Part shown: positions 32,497 to 42,200 of the stretch, piece after piece
Position numbering within the stretch: the first letter of the stretch is position 1
How the letters are laid out: each line of letters begins with the position of its first letter
Source: an uncultured Prevotella sp.
GTDB taxonomy: Bacteria > Bacteroidota > Bacteroidia > Bacteroidales > Bacteroidaceae
Assembly (NCBI GenBank): GCA_905202125.1
Contig: CAJKQX010000008.1
Span: 1 to 49,226, forward strand
Direction of reading: 5' to 3'
DNA length: 49,226 nt
Notes under the pieces: model-generated
Database searches by the model: none
Told to the model about the DNA's origin: nothing
The model's input: the letters and a program-made list of their open reading frames with translations, nothing else
Position numbers and translations under genes: made by a program

Positions 32497-34086
32497 TCAT
32501 TCTGACAGCAGTTGCAAGGCCTTGCCCACGATGTCGTTGCTGCGGTTGATGATACAGAAATACTCGTCCATACCCCAGAGGTCTCTTGCGATGAGGGCTT
32601 TGATTTGCAGCTTGAGCAGAGGCAGTGTCTTGTACAGTTCCTTCTCGTCGGTCGGCTTTATCTTCTCCTTGTCCGCCTCATTGATGATGTCGTCGACGAG
32701 GCTCTGCGGCACATTGTATTCACTGTCGAACTGGTCGAACGACTTGTATTTCTTTTGCAACATGCGGCGGTGGCCGTCTATATATTTGAGGTTGGCGTTC
32801 ACGATGATGCTCTTGGCAGATATCTTGCGGTGGAACGGGGTGAACTGCGTCGTGTCGAGCGGCACGAAACAGTCGGGCATGATACCGCCTCCGCCGTAGA
32901 CCGTGCGTCCCTTGCGCAGGGTGAGATACTTTTGCGAGTTGTCAAAATGTATGCTGTCGGCGCTGTACAGTTCGCCGTGTTTGAACCGTTTCTCGATATC
33001 CATCGCGTACTCCTCGTTCTCGCCTTTCCGATAAGGTTTTTGTATGCAGCGTCCGGCGGGAGTGTAGTAGTGGGCCACGGTGAGCCTCATCATCGACCCG
33101 TCCGGAAACTCTATCGGTCGTTGCACGAGACCCTTGCCGAAGGTGCGTCGGCCCACTATCGTGCCGCGGTCCTGGTCTTGTATGGCTCCGCTGACGATCT
33201 CTGCCGCCGATGCCGTGTACTCGTTGACCAGCACAATCACCTTGCCGTCCGTGAGATGTCCGTTGCCTCGCGCCTTGTATTCCTCGCGGTTGGTGCGCAG
33301 GCCCTCGGTGTAGACTATGAGGTCGCCTTTCTTGAGAAACTCGTTGGCTATCATCACGGCCGACTGCAGGTATCCGCCGCCGTTCTCCTCGAGGTCGAGC
33401 ACGAGGTCGCGCATGCCGTATCGGCGCAGCGAGTCGACGCTCTCCATGAATTCGTCGTAGGTGGTGGCTCCGAAGCTGCCTATGCGGATGTAGCCCACGC
33501 CCGGCTTTATCATGTAGCTGGCGTCGAGCGTCTTCACGGGTATCTTGTCACGGGTGACATTGAAGGTGAGTGTCTCACCGATGCCACGGCGCACCACTCC
33601 CAATTTCACTTTGGTGCCGCGCTTGCCGCGCAGACGCCTCATTATGTCCTCGCGACTCATCTTCACGCCCGCTATAAGAGTGTCGTTGACCGTCACTATG
33701 CGGTCGCCGGCCATGATGCCCACCTTCTCCGACGGGCCGTTGGATACCGGTTGGATGATGAGCAGCGTGTCCTCCACCATGTTGAACTGCACCCCTATGC
33801 CGTCGAACGAGCCTTGCAGCGGTTCGTTCATGGCCTTTGTCTCTTTGGCGGTGGAGTAGGACGAGTGCGGGTCCATCTTCTCCAGCATGCCCCGTATGGC
33901 GTCTTCCACGAGTCGGTTCTCGTCCACGCTGTCCACGTAGAGATTGGTGATGGCCATCTCTGCTATCTGCAGTTTGCGCATGGGACTGTCCTTGCCCAGG
34001 TTCATGCGTATCTGTGCGTCGGCCGTGGTGTATGTCGTGAGCAGGGCCGCAAGAGCCGTGATGGCTGTCAGTATATATTTTCTCAT
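32497..34086 (-). CDS. S41 family C-terminal processing peptidase
   Basis: A 529-residue periplasmic serine protease of the CtpA/Prc type. I chose the ATG at 34084-34086 because it starts a signal peptide (MRKYILTAITALAALL...ADAQ); an in-frame ATG five codons earlier is less likely. A PDZ domain (about 90-180, GIGVQFNMVEDTLLI...GDRIVTVN) precedes the catalytic part, where S293 in TASAAEI and K318 in TFGKGL form the Ser-Lys dyad, 25 residues apart as in the family. It follows parE by about 40 bases on the same strand. Such enzymes trim C termini of envelope proteins. Confidence 0.95.
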   Translation of the reverse strand: MRKYILTAITALAALLTTYTTADAQIRMNLGKDSPMRKLQIAEMAITNLYVDSVDENRLVEDAIRGMLEKMDPHSSYSTAKETKAMNEPLQGSFDGIGVQFNMVEDTLLIIQPVSNGPSEKVGIMAGDRIVTVNDTLIAGVKMSREDIMRRLRGKRGTKVKLGVVRRGIGETLTFNVTRDKIPVKTLDASYMIKPGVGYIRIGSFGATTYDEFMESVDSLRRYGMRDLVLDLEENGGGYLQSAVMIANEFLKKGDLIVYTEGLRTNREEYKARGNGHLTDGKVIVLVNEYTASAAEIVSGAIQDQDRGTIVGRRTFGKGLVQRPIEFPDGSMMRLTVAHYYTPAGRCIQKPYRKGENEEYAMDIEKRFKHGELYSADSIHFDNSQKYLTLRKGRTVYGGGGIMPDCFVPLDTTQFTPFHRKISAKSIIVNANLKYIDGHRRMLQKKYKSFDQFDSEYNVPQSLVDDIINEADKEKIKPTDEKELYKTLPLLKLQIKALIARDLWGMDEYFCIINRSNDIVGKALQLLSE

Positions 34087-34125
34087 GATGATGTCTTGCA
34101 TTGTCGGTCTGATGGATGATTTGGG

Positions 34126-36096
34126 TTAAAATATCTCGGTGTCCTCGGGGATATCCTCTTCCACCACCAAGTTGTCGATGATGAAATTCTGTCGCTCCAT
34201 AGTGTTTTTGCCCATGTAGTATTCGAGCAACTTTTGCACCTGGTCGTTCTTGTGCAGTGTCACTTGCTCGAGCCTCATGTCGGGGCCTATGAAATTGGCA
34301 AACTCCTCGGGTGATATCTCTCCGAGACCTTTGAACCGGGTGATCTCCGGGTCGGGTCCCAGCTCGCTGATGGCCTTGACGCGTTCCTCCTCGTTGTAGC
34401 AATATCTCACGATGAAGTCCTTCTTCTTGCCGCCGGCATCCTTCTTGCCTTTCTCCTGTTCGGTGATCTTCTTGTTCTTGATTTTCGATATCTTGTTGCG
34501 CACCCTGAACAGCGGTGTCTGCAACACGTAGACATGTCCTTTCTTTATCAGTTCGGGAAAGAACTGCAGGAAGAAGGTGATGAGCAGCAGGCGTATGTGC
34601 ATGCCGTCCACATCGGCATCGGTGGCCACTATCACCTTGTTGTATCTCAGCGTGTCGAGTCCCTCCTCGATGTCGAGGGCCGCCTGCAGGAGGTTGAACT
34701 CCTCGTTCTCGTACACAATCTTCTTGGTCAGACCGAACGAGTTGAGCGGTTTGCCACGCAGCGAGAACACCGCCTGTGTGTTCACGTCACGGCTCTTGGT
34801 GATGCTTCCGCTGGCCGAGTCGCCCTCGGTGATGAATATCACGCTTTCCTCCTTACGGTTGTTTTTGGTGTCCGAGTAGTGTATGCGGCAGTCGCGCAGC
34901 TTGCGGTTGTGCATGTTCGCCTTTTTGGCACGTTCGCGTGCCAGTTTGGTGACGCCCGCCATCGCCTTGCGTTCCTTCTCGTTCTCCTGCACCTTCTGCT
35001 GTATGGCTTCGGCCACATCGGTGTGTATGTGGAGATAGTTGTCCACCTCTGTCTTGATGAAATCGCCCACATACTTGTTGATGCTCACGCCTCCGCCCGG
35101 TTCCATCGTGAGCGAACCGAGCTTGATCTTGGTCTGGCTCTCGAACATGGGTTCCTCCACGTTGATGGCGATGGCGGCCACCAGTCCGTTGCGTATGTCG
35201 CCGTACTCATAGTTTTTGTTGAAAAACTCCTTGATGGTGCGGGCTATGTGCTCCTTGAACGCGCTCTGATGCGTACCGCCTTGCGTGGTGTGCTGTCCGT
35301 TGACAAAGGAGTGATACTCCTCGCCGTACTGGTTGGTGTGGGTGAAGGCTATCTCGATGTCCTCGCCCTTCATGTGTATGATGGGGTACAGGCCGTCGTT
35401 GGTCATGGTGTCGTTGAGCAGGTCTTCCAGTCCGTTGCGGCTCAGTATGCGCCGTCCGTTGCTCATGATGGTCAGCCCCGAGTTCAGGTAGGTGTAGTTG
35501 CGGAGCATCGTCTCCACGTAGTCGTTGTGGAACGAGTAGTTGAGAAAGAGCGTGTTGTCGGGCTCGAAGAAGATGTATGTGCCCTGCTCGTCATCGGTAT
35601 CCTCGGTGACGTCGTTCACGAGTGAGCCGCGCTCGAACACGAGCGAGCGCACCTTGCCCTCTCTGTATGATTTCACCTCGAAGCGCGCACTGAGCGCGTT
35701 GACGGCCTTCACGCCCACACCGTTGAGACCCACGCTCTTCTTGAACGCCTTCGAGTCGTATTTGCCACCGGTGTTGAGCATGCTCACGGCCTCCACGAGC
35801 TTGCCCTGCGGGATGCCTCGTCCGTAGTCGCGCACGCTCACCCTGAGGTTGTCCTCGATGTCCACCTCGATACGTTTGCCGGCGTTCATCTTGAACTCGT
35901 CGATGGAGTTGTCAATCACCTCTTTTAGCAGCACGTATATGCCGTCCTCGGGCAGCGAGCCGTCGCCCAGTCGGCCGATGTACATACCCGGTCGTGTGCG
36001 CACATGCTCCATGTCGGAGAGGTGGCGGATGTTGTCGTCGGTGTATTCCGCCGTCGGTTGTACGTCGTAGTCGGTTGGTTTTATGTTTTCGTCCAT
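34126..36096 (-). CDS. parE: DNA topoisomerase IV subunit B (ParE)
   Basis: The ATPase subunit of the decatenating type IIA topoisomerase. In 656 residues it has the GHKL ATPase motifs EVIDNSIDEF (N63), DYGRGIP (90-96) and GLNGVGVKA (123-131), the QTK loop (321-323), TOPRIM motifs EGDSASGS (424-431) and DADVDGMH, and a C-terminal domain ending in the IDNLVVEEDIPEDTEIF segment. The SASGS and SLRGKPLN variants and the absence of a long insert favour ParE over GyrB, as in Bacteroidetes homologues; gyrase B remains a formal alternative. parC is not in the window. It lies 21 bases after the GNAT-like gene. Confidence 0.93.
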   Translation of the reverse strand: MDENIKPTDYDVQPTAEYTDDNIRHLSDMEHVRTRPGMYIGRLGDGSLPEDGIYVLLKEVIDNSIDEFKMNAGKRIEVDIEDNLRVSVRDYGRGIPQGKLVEAVSMLNTGGKYDSKAFKKSVGLNGVGVKAVNALSARFEVKSYREGKVRSLVFERGSLVNDVTEDTDDEQGTYIFFEPDNTLFLNYSFHNDYVETMLRNYTYLNSGLTIMSNGRRILSRNGLEDLLNDTMTNDGLYPIIHMKGEDIEIAFTHTNQYGEEYHSFVNGQHTTQGGTHQSAFKEHIARTIKEFFNKNYEYGDIRNGLVAAIAINVEEPMFESQTKIKLGSLTMEPGGGVSINKYVGDFIKTEVDNYLHIHTDVAEAIQQKVQENEKERKAMAGVTKLARERAKKANMHNRKLRDCRIHYSDTKNNRKEESVIFITEGDSASGSITKSRDVNTQAVFSLRGKPLNSFGLTKKIVYENEEFNLLQAALDIEEGLDTLRYNKVIVATDADVDGMHIRLLLITFFLQFFPELIKKGHVYVLQTPLFRVRNKISKIKNKKITEQEKGKKDAGGKKKDFIVRYCYNEEERVKAISELGPDPEITRFKGLGEISPEEFANFIGPDMRLEQVTLHKNDQVQKLLEYYMGKNTMERQNFIIDNLVVEEDIPEDTEIF

Positions 36097-36117
36097 TGTG
36101 TCGGTGTTGAGTGATTG

Positions 36118-37266
36118 TCAGGAAATCTTTTTCCTGTAACATTTTCTTCTTTTGTGCATGATCGGTTTGAGGGCCTCCCACTGGCTCTGTATGCCCTCGT
36201 TGCTCTCCAGCTCCACCTGGCTTTCGCCCCACTCGAAACCGTAGTCGATGTATCGCGGGATGAGGTCGGCCAGAATGAGCGCGTTGGCGCCCTTCATGCG
36301 ATATTCGGGCATCACGCCCATGAGCAGCAGGTCCACGATGTTTGTCTTGTGGTATTTGATGGCTCTGAGCAGATGCCACCATCCTGTGGGCCACATGCGT
36401 CCGCGGCGGCACTTCTGCAGCGCCTTCGACAGCGACGGTATGGTGATGCCCACTCCCACGAGCGCGTTATCGTTGCCCCTGTCTTCCACGAGGGTGATGA
36501 GGTTGAGGTCGGCCATGGGCAGATACATGTCCACGTATTGGTCGATCTGTCGCTCGGTGAGTTCCGAGAATCCGTACAGGTCCTTGTATGTCTCGTTTAT
36601 CAGTCGGAATATCTTGTGTCCGTATCCGTCCCGGGTGATGTCCTTGCGTGTGAGTTTCTTCACGTGCAGATTGTATCGGCGCTCTATCATCGAGGCTATC
36701 TTGGCGTATTTCTCGGGCACGCTCTCGGGCACATACAGTTTGTATTCCACGTATTTGTTGTCCACCTCGAAACCTTCGAATCCCTCGATGTGCTGCGGGT
36801 AATACTCGTAGTTGTATATCGTCGGCATCGTGCCCAACTGGTCGAATCCCCATGTGAGCATGCCCTCGGGGTCGAGGTCGGTGAATCCGAGCGGCCCCAC
36901 CATCTCCGTCATGCCTTTCGCGCGACCGTAGTCCTCCACGGCCTTGAGCAGGGCGGCCGACACCTCACGGTCGTCGATGAAGTCTATCCATCCGAATCTC
37001 ACTCGCCGTTGCTGCCAGCGCTCGTTGGCCCTGTGGTTGATGATGGCGGCCACGCGGCCCACGGGCTTGCCGTCTTTGTAGGCCATATAGTATTCGGCCT
37101 CGCAAAATTCGAAAGCCGCATTCCTGTCGCTGCTCAGCGTGTTCATCTCGTCGCTGTAAAGGTTGGGCACATCATACGGATTGCCTTCATACAGGTCGTA
37201 GTGCAACTCTATAAACTCCTTGAGCTCACGCTTCGTTTCCACTTTCTTTATCTCTATGGATGACAT
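36118..37266 (-). CDS. GNAT-like acyltransferase superfamily protein
   Basis: A 382-residue cytoplasmic protein. The ATG at 37266 (MSSIEIKKVETKRE...) is chosen because the promoter at 37300-37331 excludes the upstream in-frame ATG. The N-terminal part (residues 1-150, with YMAYKDGKPVGRVAAIINHR) and the C-terminal part (NALVGVGITIPSL, VMPEYRMKGANALIL) both look like acyl-CoA N-acyltransferase folds, so it may be a tandem GNAT. I recognise it as a family common in Bacteroidetes with similarity to YghO, but the substrate is unknown. First gene of a unit with parE and the S41 protease. Confidence 0.75.
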   Translation of the reverse strand: MSSIEIKKVETKRELKEFIELHYDLYEGNPYDVPNLYSDEMNTLSSDRNAAFEFCEAEYYMAYKDGKPVGRVAAIINHRANERWQQRRVRFGWIDFIDDREVSAALLKAVEDYGRAKGMTEMVGPLGFTDLDPEGMLTWGFDQLGTMPTIYNYEYYPQHIEGFEGFEVDNKYVEYKLYVPESVPEKYAKIASMIERRYNLHVKKLTRKDITRDGYGHKIFRLINETYKDLYGFSELTERQIDQYVDMYLPMADLNLITLVEDRGNDNALVGVGITIPSLSKALQKCRRGRMWPTGWWHLLRAIKYHKTNIVDLLLMGVMPEYRMKGANALILADLIPRYIDYGFEWGESQVELESNEGIQSQWEALKPIMHKRRKCYRKKIS

Positions 37267-37299
37267 GGTCTTTGTTTTTACTTTTTTGTTACAAAAATG

Positions 37300-37331
37300 C
37301 AAATTTACTCAAACGTGGTAACAGTGGCAAA
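37300..37331 (-). promoter_or_regulatory. promoter of the GNAT-parE-S41 unit
   Basis: On the minus strand TTTG (37328-37331), a 20-base spacer and TAAATTTG (37300-37307) match both boxes. The predicted start is near 37293, with a leader of about 27 bases. Confidence 0.8.
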
Positions 37332-37489
37332 TGAAAAATGATTTTTTTTATTTTTATAAGTTTTTATTTCGGTACGTTTTGCTTTCTATGTTAAAATCCA
37401 AATCGGTCATTTGACCGACAATGGACATGAATGATGGTTATCGTATTGTCTGTTCACGTGTTTTGGGCTTCTATTTGCCGTCTTGTTTC

Positions 37490-37532
37490 CCGTATTGTCT
37501 CGCCATAGCCCGCTATGCCTTCGACAATACGG
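37490..37532. repeat. 43-bp inverted repeat in the intergenic zone
   Basis: CCGTATTGTC (37490-37499) pairs with GACAATACGG (37523-37532), with an inner CATAGC/GCTATG stem. It has no T-run. CGTATTGTC also recurs alone at 37442-37450. The surrounding 37332-37640 holds two further small palindromes (CGGTCATTTGACCG, TCGGTTC...GAACCGA) but no gene. Confidence 0.7.
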
Positions 37533-37644
37533 TCGCAATACAACAAATATAATCTCCAAAACAGCCATGAACTCTAATGATTCGGGTTGAATCGGTTCAT
37601 TCGGTATTTGAACCGAAAATAAATGATAATCAATGTATTTCGGT

Positions 37645-37737
37645 GTAGGGCCGCAACCTGTTGCGGCCGCAAGCAACCCATATTAACCTTTGCTTTTGTG
37701 CCCACCCCTTGCGGCCGCAACAGGCCCACGGCCCTAC
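37645..37737. repeat. REP-like palindrome 2 (imperfect)
   Basis: Arms 37645-37673 and 37708-37737 share GTAGGGCCG and CCTGTTGCGGCCGCAAG with the opposite orientation; the middle of the stem has mismatches. The ends GTAGGGCCGCAA and GCGGCCGC are the same as in the palindrome at 24412-24536, so both belong to one family. Confidence 0.85.
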
Positions 37738-37770
37738 TTCTGATACCTTGAGGTTGCGTCCGCAAATCCA

Positions 37771-38227
37771 AATTTTTAACATTTCGTTTTTGCAGGATTT
37801 ACTTGCGTTTTAGAAAGATATGAAGCCAAAAAATGGGAAAAATCGTCCTCCGGACCATGAAAAAACGTCAGATTTCCTGATTTTTATACGATTGACTTGC
37901 GTAAGGGGCCCTTTTGGAATGCGAAAGGAACCCTTTGAGGATGCGAAAGGACCCCTTTCGGAACCCAAGTAGGGAACTTTTTTGTGACATTTTCGTCGTT
38001 TTTCATTATTTTTGGAGACCTCCAGAAATACACACATCATATACTGTGCTGATATACAAGCATTTATAAAAATACAGAAATTTTGGTGTATTTCGGACGA
38101 GCAATCATCTCGGTCGAAAATATCACAAAAATGTGACGCAATTTTAACATTTATCCCGGAGATAGTTGCGTATTCTTAATTATCTCAGCGTATGTGTGGG
38201 TTCAAAATTAACATTTCATTCCAAATT
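37771..38227 (+). repeat. dispersed intergenic element, copy C (457 bp)
   Basis: Homologous end to end with 10524-10980 and of identical length. It starts AATTTTTAACATTTCGTTTT and ends TTAACATTTCATTCCAAATT; it keeps the three 22-bp units (37901-37966), the ATTTTAACATTT mid-motif and the GAGATAGTTGCGTATTC..TATCTC stem. It lies directly beside REP-like palindrome 2 and its right end falls just before a gene fragment. Confidence 0.93.
37901..37966. repeat. three tandem 22-bp palindromic units (element C)
   Basis: Units 37901-37922, 37923-37944 and 37945-37966 with cores AAGGGGCCCTT, AAAGGAACCCTTT and AAAGGACCCCTTT. The second unit has a diverged spacer (GAGGATGC). Confidence 0.92.
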
Positions 38228-38229
38228 AA

Positions 38230-38547
38230 CCCAAATCATTAGAGTTTCTGTCCGGATTTCGGGAGTTGAAAGTTGAGAGATTCACGACAGACGCCTTTGG
38301 GTGTCATGAGGACAGTATTTGGAACAAATGGATATTGGACAAAAATGAATATGTATTCATGCCGGAGCCATGCGGCTGTGAGGTGAAGAAAGACATTGTA
38401 GAGAAGACATTCATTGAATGGGACAGTGTCAAAGTGACATCCAAAAAGATCACACCTCACGAAATAAACATTGATGACGACGGACACATAACGGACCGTG
38501 TGACTGGTGAGACGGAGATTATTCAAAATCCGGAAACTAAGTGGTAA
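38230..38547 (+). pseudogene. probable C-terminal gene fragment, unrecognised
   Basis: A frame is open from just past the right end of element C (stop at 38227-38229) to the TAA at 38545-38547. It has no ATG near its beginning (only a TTG at 38266) and no promoter. The about 100 encoded residues look like real protein: FTTDAFGCHEDSIWNKWILD, then EPCGCEVKKDIVEKTFIEWD, then DDDGHITDRVTGETE. I infer the 3' end of a gene whose 5' part was lost or displaced where the dispersed element now lies. A short functional protein from TTG is possible. Family not recognised. Confidence 0.5.
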
Positions 38548-38659
38548 CGGATATTGAAGATAAAACAACATTTCCACGAGCAGTACATAAGAAAGCGACA
38601 TATCCCAACAGCAAAGCAGATCGGGGTATGTCGCGTTTGTATATTATGACTGAGATATA

Positions 38660-38974
38660 TCAGGCTTCGCCCTTGCCTCCGTTGAAAGGAGCGATGGTGC
38701 GAGGCGGCTGATTGTGCATTTCAATCTTGCCGAACGTCTGTTCGTACTTATAGATATTATCTTGCAATGCCTGTAAAAGACGTTTGGCATGTTCGGGAGC
38801 CATGATGATACGGCTGCGCACTTTGGGCTTGGGCAGTCCGGGAAGCAAGGCTGCAAAATCGAGAACAAAGTCGGAAGCGGAATGAGTGATCAGTGCAAGG
38901 TTGGAATACTCGCCATGTGCTATCTCAGGGTTGAGTTCGATAGAAAATTCAGGGTTGTTGTTTTTTTGATCCAT
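38660..38974 (-). CDS. DUF3467 domain protein
   Basis: A 104-residue cytoplasmic protein, chosen to start at the ATG at 38974 because the promoter at 39057-39087 and AT-rich leader lie upstream. It matches the small DUF3467 family: SNLALITHSASDFVLDFAALLPG (about residues 24-46) and MAPEHAKRLLQALQDNIYKYEQTFG (58-82). In Bacteroidetes this gene characteristically sits downstream of rpoC, as here. The function is unknown. It is separated from rpoC by the rpoBC terminator and has its own strong promoter. Confidence 0.9.
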   Translation of the reverse strand: MDQKNNNPEFSIELNPEIAHGEYSNLALITHSASDFVLDFAALLPGLPKPKVRSRIIMAPEHAKRLLQALQDNIYKYEQTFGKIEMHNQPPRTIAPFNGGKGEA

Positions 38975-39056
38975 AATGAATATGTATTTAAATATTAAGT
39001 TAGTATTATTAAATAAAATAAGCTGACGCATCAACATAAGTGACGCAAGCCGGATA

Positions 39057-39087
39057 CAAAGATAACACATAAGAAAGAATTTGCAAA
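39057..39087 (-). promoter_or_regulatory. promoter of the DUF3467 gene
   Basis: On the minus strand TTTG (39084-39087), a 19-base spacer and TATCTTTG (39057-39064) match both boxes exactly. The predicted leader is about 75 bases and AT-rich. Confidence 0.82.
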
Positions 39088-39151
39088 GAAATATATCAAA
39101 AAAACATCATCATCAGGATGCTTACTGAACATGCACAGCGACGGGTAAGGC

Positions 39152-39200
39152 AAAAAAAATCGGAAAGGACATCCGCATGAACGGCTGAATGTTCTTTCCG
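39152..39200 (-). terminator. intrinsic terminator of the rpoBC operon
   Basis: The 12-bp stem CGGAAAGGACAT (39161-39172) with ATGTTCTTTCCG (39189-39200) contains one G-T pair. On the minus strand it is followed by ATTTTTTTTG. It lies about 60 bases past the rpoC stop. Confidence 0.88.
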
Positions 39201-39258
39201 ATAAGAGTGGAATGTATATCATGTCGGCCGACTGTTTGTCGGCGAGACATATTACATA

Positions 39259-42200
39259 TTATTGGTTGTTGTCCTCATTGGCAATATCGAGAACGGTGCG
39301 GCGATTGGCCTGCATGCGGTCGTACTCCTCTTTCGAACCGACAACAATCTTCTCCCACTGGCGAAGACCTGTACCGGCCGGGATGAGGTGACCGGCGATG
39401 ACATTCTCTTTCATACCTTCGAGACGGTCCACCTTACCACGTATGGCAGCCTCGTTGAGCACTTTGGTGGTCTCCTGGAACGATGCGGCCGAAATGAAGC
39501 TCTTGGTCTGGAGAGCAGCGCGGGTGATACCTTGCAGAATCTGAGTAGATGTTGCGGGAATGGTATCGCGCACCTGAACTAGCTTGAGGTCACGGCGTTT
39601 GAGACTTGAGTTCTCATCGCGCAGTTTGCGGGCGGAAATAATCTGACCTGCCTTGAGGGTCTCGGAGTCGCCGGCATCGGTGACATACTTCTTGCCCCAG
39701 ATACGGTCGTTCTCCTCAGCGAAATCGAGTTTGTCCACCATTTCCTGCTCAAGGAAAGTGGTATCACCGGGCTCGTCTATCTGAACCTTGCGCATCATCT
39801 GACGGATGATGATCTCAAAGTGCTTGTCGTTGATTTTCACGCCTTGCAGACGGTACACGTCCTGTACCTCGTTGACGATGTATTCCTGAACGGCGGTAGG
39901 ACCTTTGATGGCCAGGATGTCATTCGGTGTGATGACACCATCCGACAACGGAGTGCCGGCACGTACGGCATCGTGCTCCTGAACGAGGATCTGCTTGGAC
40001 AGGCTGACGAGATATTTCTTCTGGTCGCCGGTTTTGCTGGTGACGATAATCTCACGGTTACCACGTTTCACCTTGCCCATAGTCACCTCACCATCGATCT
40101 CGGACACAACGGCAGGGTTGCTCGGGTTACGAGCCTCGAAGAGCTCGGTGACACGGGGCAGACCTCCGGTGATGTCGCCTGCCTTACCTACGGCACGCGG
40201 AATCTTGACGAGGGTGGTACCGGTGGAAACGGTCTGGCCGTCGTCCACAACGATGTGACCACCTACCGGGAAGTTATATGTTCCGATGACATCGCCATTT
40301 TCATCGAGGATATCGCATGTAGGAACTTTCGACTTGTCCTTAGAGTCTGTAATGATCTTCTCGGTAAGACCAGTGGCATCATCGGTCTCGGCACGATAGG
40401 TGACGCCCTCGATGACATCGTTGAAACGGAGTTTACCGGCATATTCGGTGAGGATAACGGCATTGAACGGGTCCCATCTTGCAATGAGGTCGCCCTTCTT
40501 GACGATATCTCCGCCGTGGAAATAGAGAGTGGAACCGTAAGGTACGTTCATTGTGGAAAGTACGATATCAGTATGCGGATCGATGAAACGAATCTCGGAC
40601 AGACGGCTTACCACCATCTCGCAGTTGATGTCTTTCTCACCATCATTCTCGACAAACGGCACTACACGAAGCTCATCAAACTCGATTTTGGCGTCGTTCT
40701 TGGCCACGATAGAGGCGTTGGCAGCGGCGTTACCGGCCACACCACCGGCGTGGAACGTACGGAGGGTAAGCTGAGTACCCGGCTCACCGATGGCCTGTGC
40801 GGCAATCACGCCGACGGCCTCGCCCATCTGTACCATGCGGCTTGTGGCAAGGTTGCGGCCGTAACACTTCATACATACACCATGCTTGCTTTCGCATGTG
40901 AGAACCGAACGAATCTCGACGCTCTCGATAGGCGAATCTTCGATGGCCTGAGCTATCGGTTCGGTGATTTCCTCACCGGCAGCAACGATGAGCTCGCCGG
41001 TGGAAGGATGGATGATATCATGCACGGAAACACGTCCGAGAATACGCTCATACAATGTAGAGATGACCTCGTCGCCATTCTTCAAAGCGGTACATACAAG
41101 TCCGCGCAGTGTGCCGCAGTCCTCCTCGGTGATGATAACATCATGGGACACATCTACAAGACGACGTGTGAGGTATCCGGCATCGGCAGTCTTCATAGCG
41201 GTATCGGCAAGACCCTTACGGGCACCGTGGGAAGCGATGAAGTACTCGAGCACAGACATTCCTTCCTTGAAGTTGGAGAGGATAGGGTTCTCGATGATCT
41301 GCTGTCCCTCGGCTCCGGCCTTCTGAGGTTTGGCCATAAGACCACGCATACCGGAGAGCTGTTTGATCTGATCTTTAGAACCACGGGCTCCGGAATCGAG
41401 CATCATGAATACGGCGTTGAATCCCTGATTGGCCTCGGTCATCTGCTTCATGAGCACATTTGCCAGATCATTGTTGACGTGGGTCCATGTATCGATGACC
41501 TGATTGTATCGCTCATTATCGGTGATAAATCCCATGTTATAGTTTTCGGTGATTTGGCGAACCTCATCATTACCTTTTTCCACGATGGCAGTCTTCTCTT
41601 CAGGGATGATGATATCATCGAGGTTGAACGACAGACCGGCAACGTAGGCCATGCGGTAACCCAGGTTCTTGATACCATCGAGGAACTCGCAAGCACGAGC
41701 CATACCGACATTCTTGATGACATCGGCGATGATTCCACGCAGTGTCTTCTTGGAGATAATATCGTTGAAATAGCCGACCTCGTCCGGGATAATCTGATTG
41801 ACGATTACACGTCCGACAGATGTCTCAACCATACGTTTCTGCATCTTACCGTCGACAAGATCGTTGACGATTACTTTCACGGGTGCATGCAGGTCGCACT
41901 TACCCTCGTTGTGGGCAATGAGTGCTTCTTCGGGACCATAGAAAATGAGTCCGTCACCCTTTACACCCGGGCGTATCTTCGTGATATAATAAAGTCCGAG
42001 CACCATATCCTGAGACGGCACGGTGATAGGAGCACCATTGGCCGGGTTGAGGATGTTATGGCTCTGAAGCATAAGGATCTGTGCCTCGAGCACCGCCTCA
42101 TTGCTCAACGGGAGGTGGACGGCCATCTGGTCGCCATCAAAGTCGGCGTTGAAAGCGGTACATGCCAACGGGTGCAACTGAATGGCTTTACCCTCGATGA

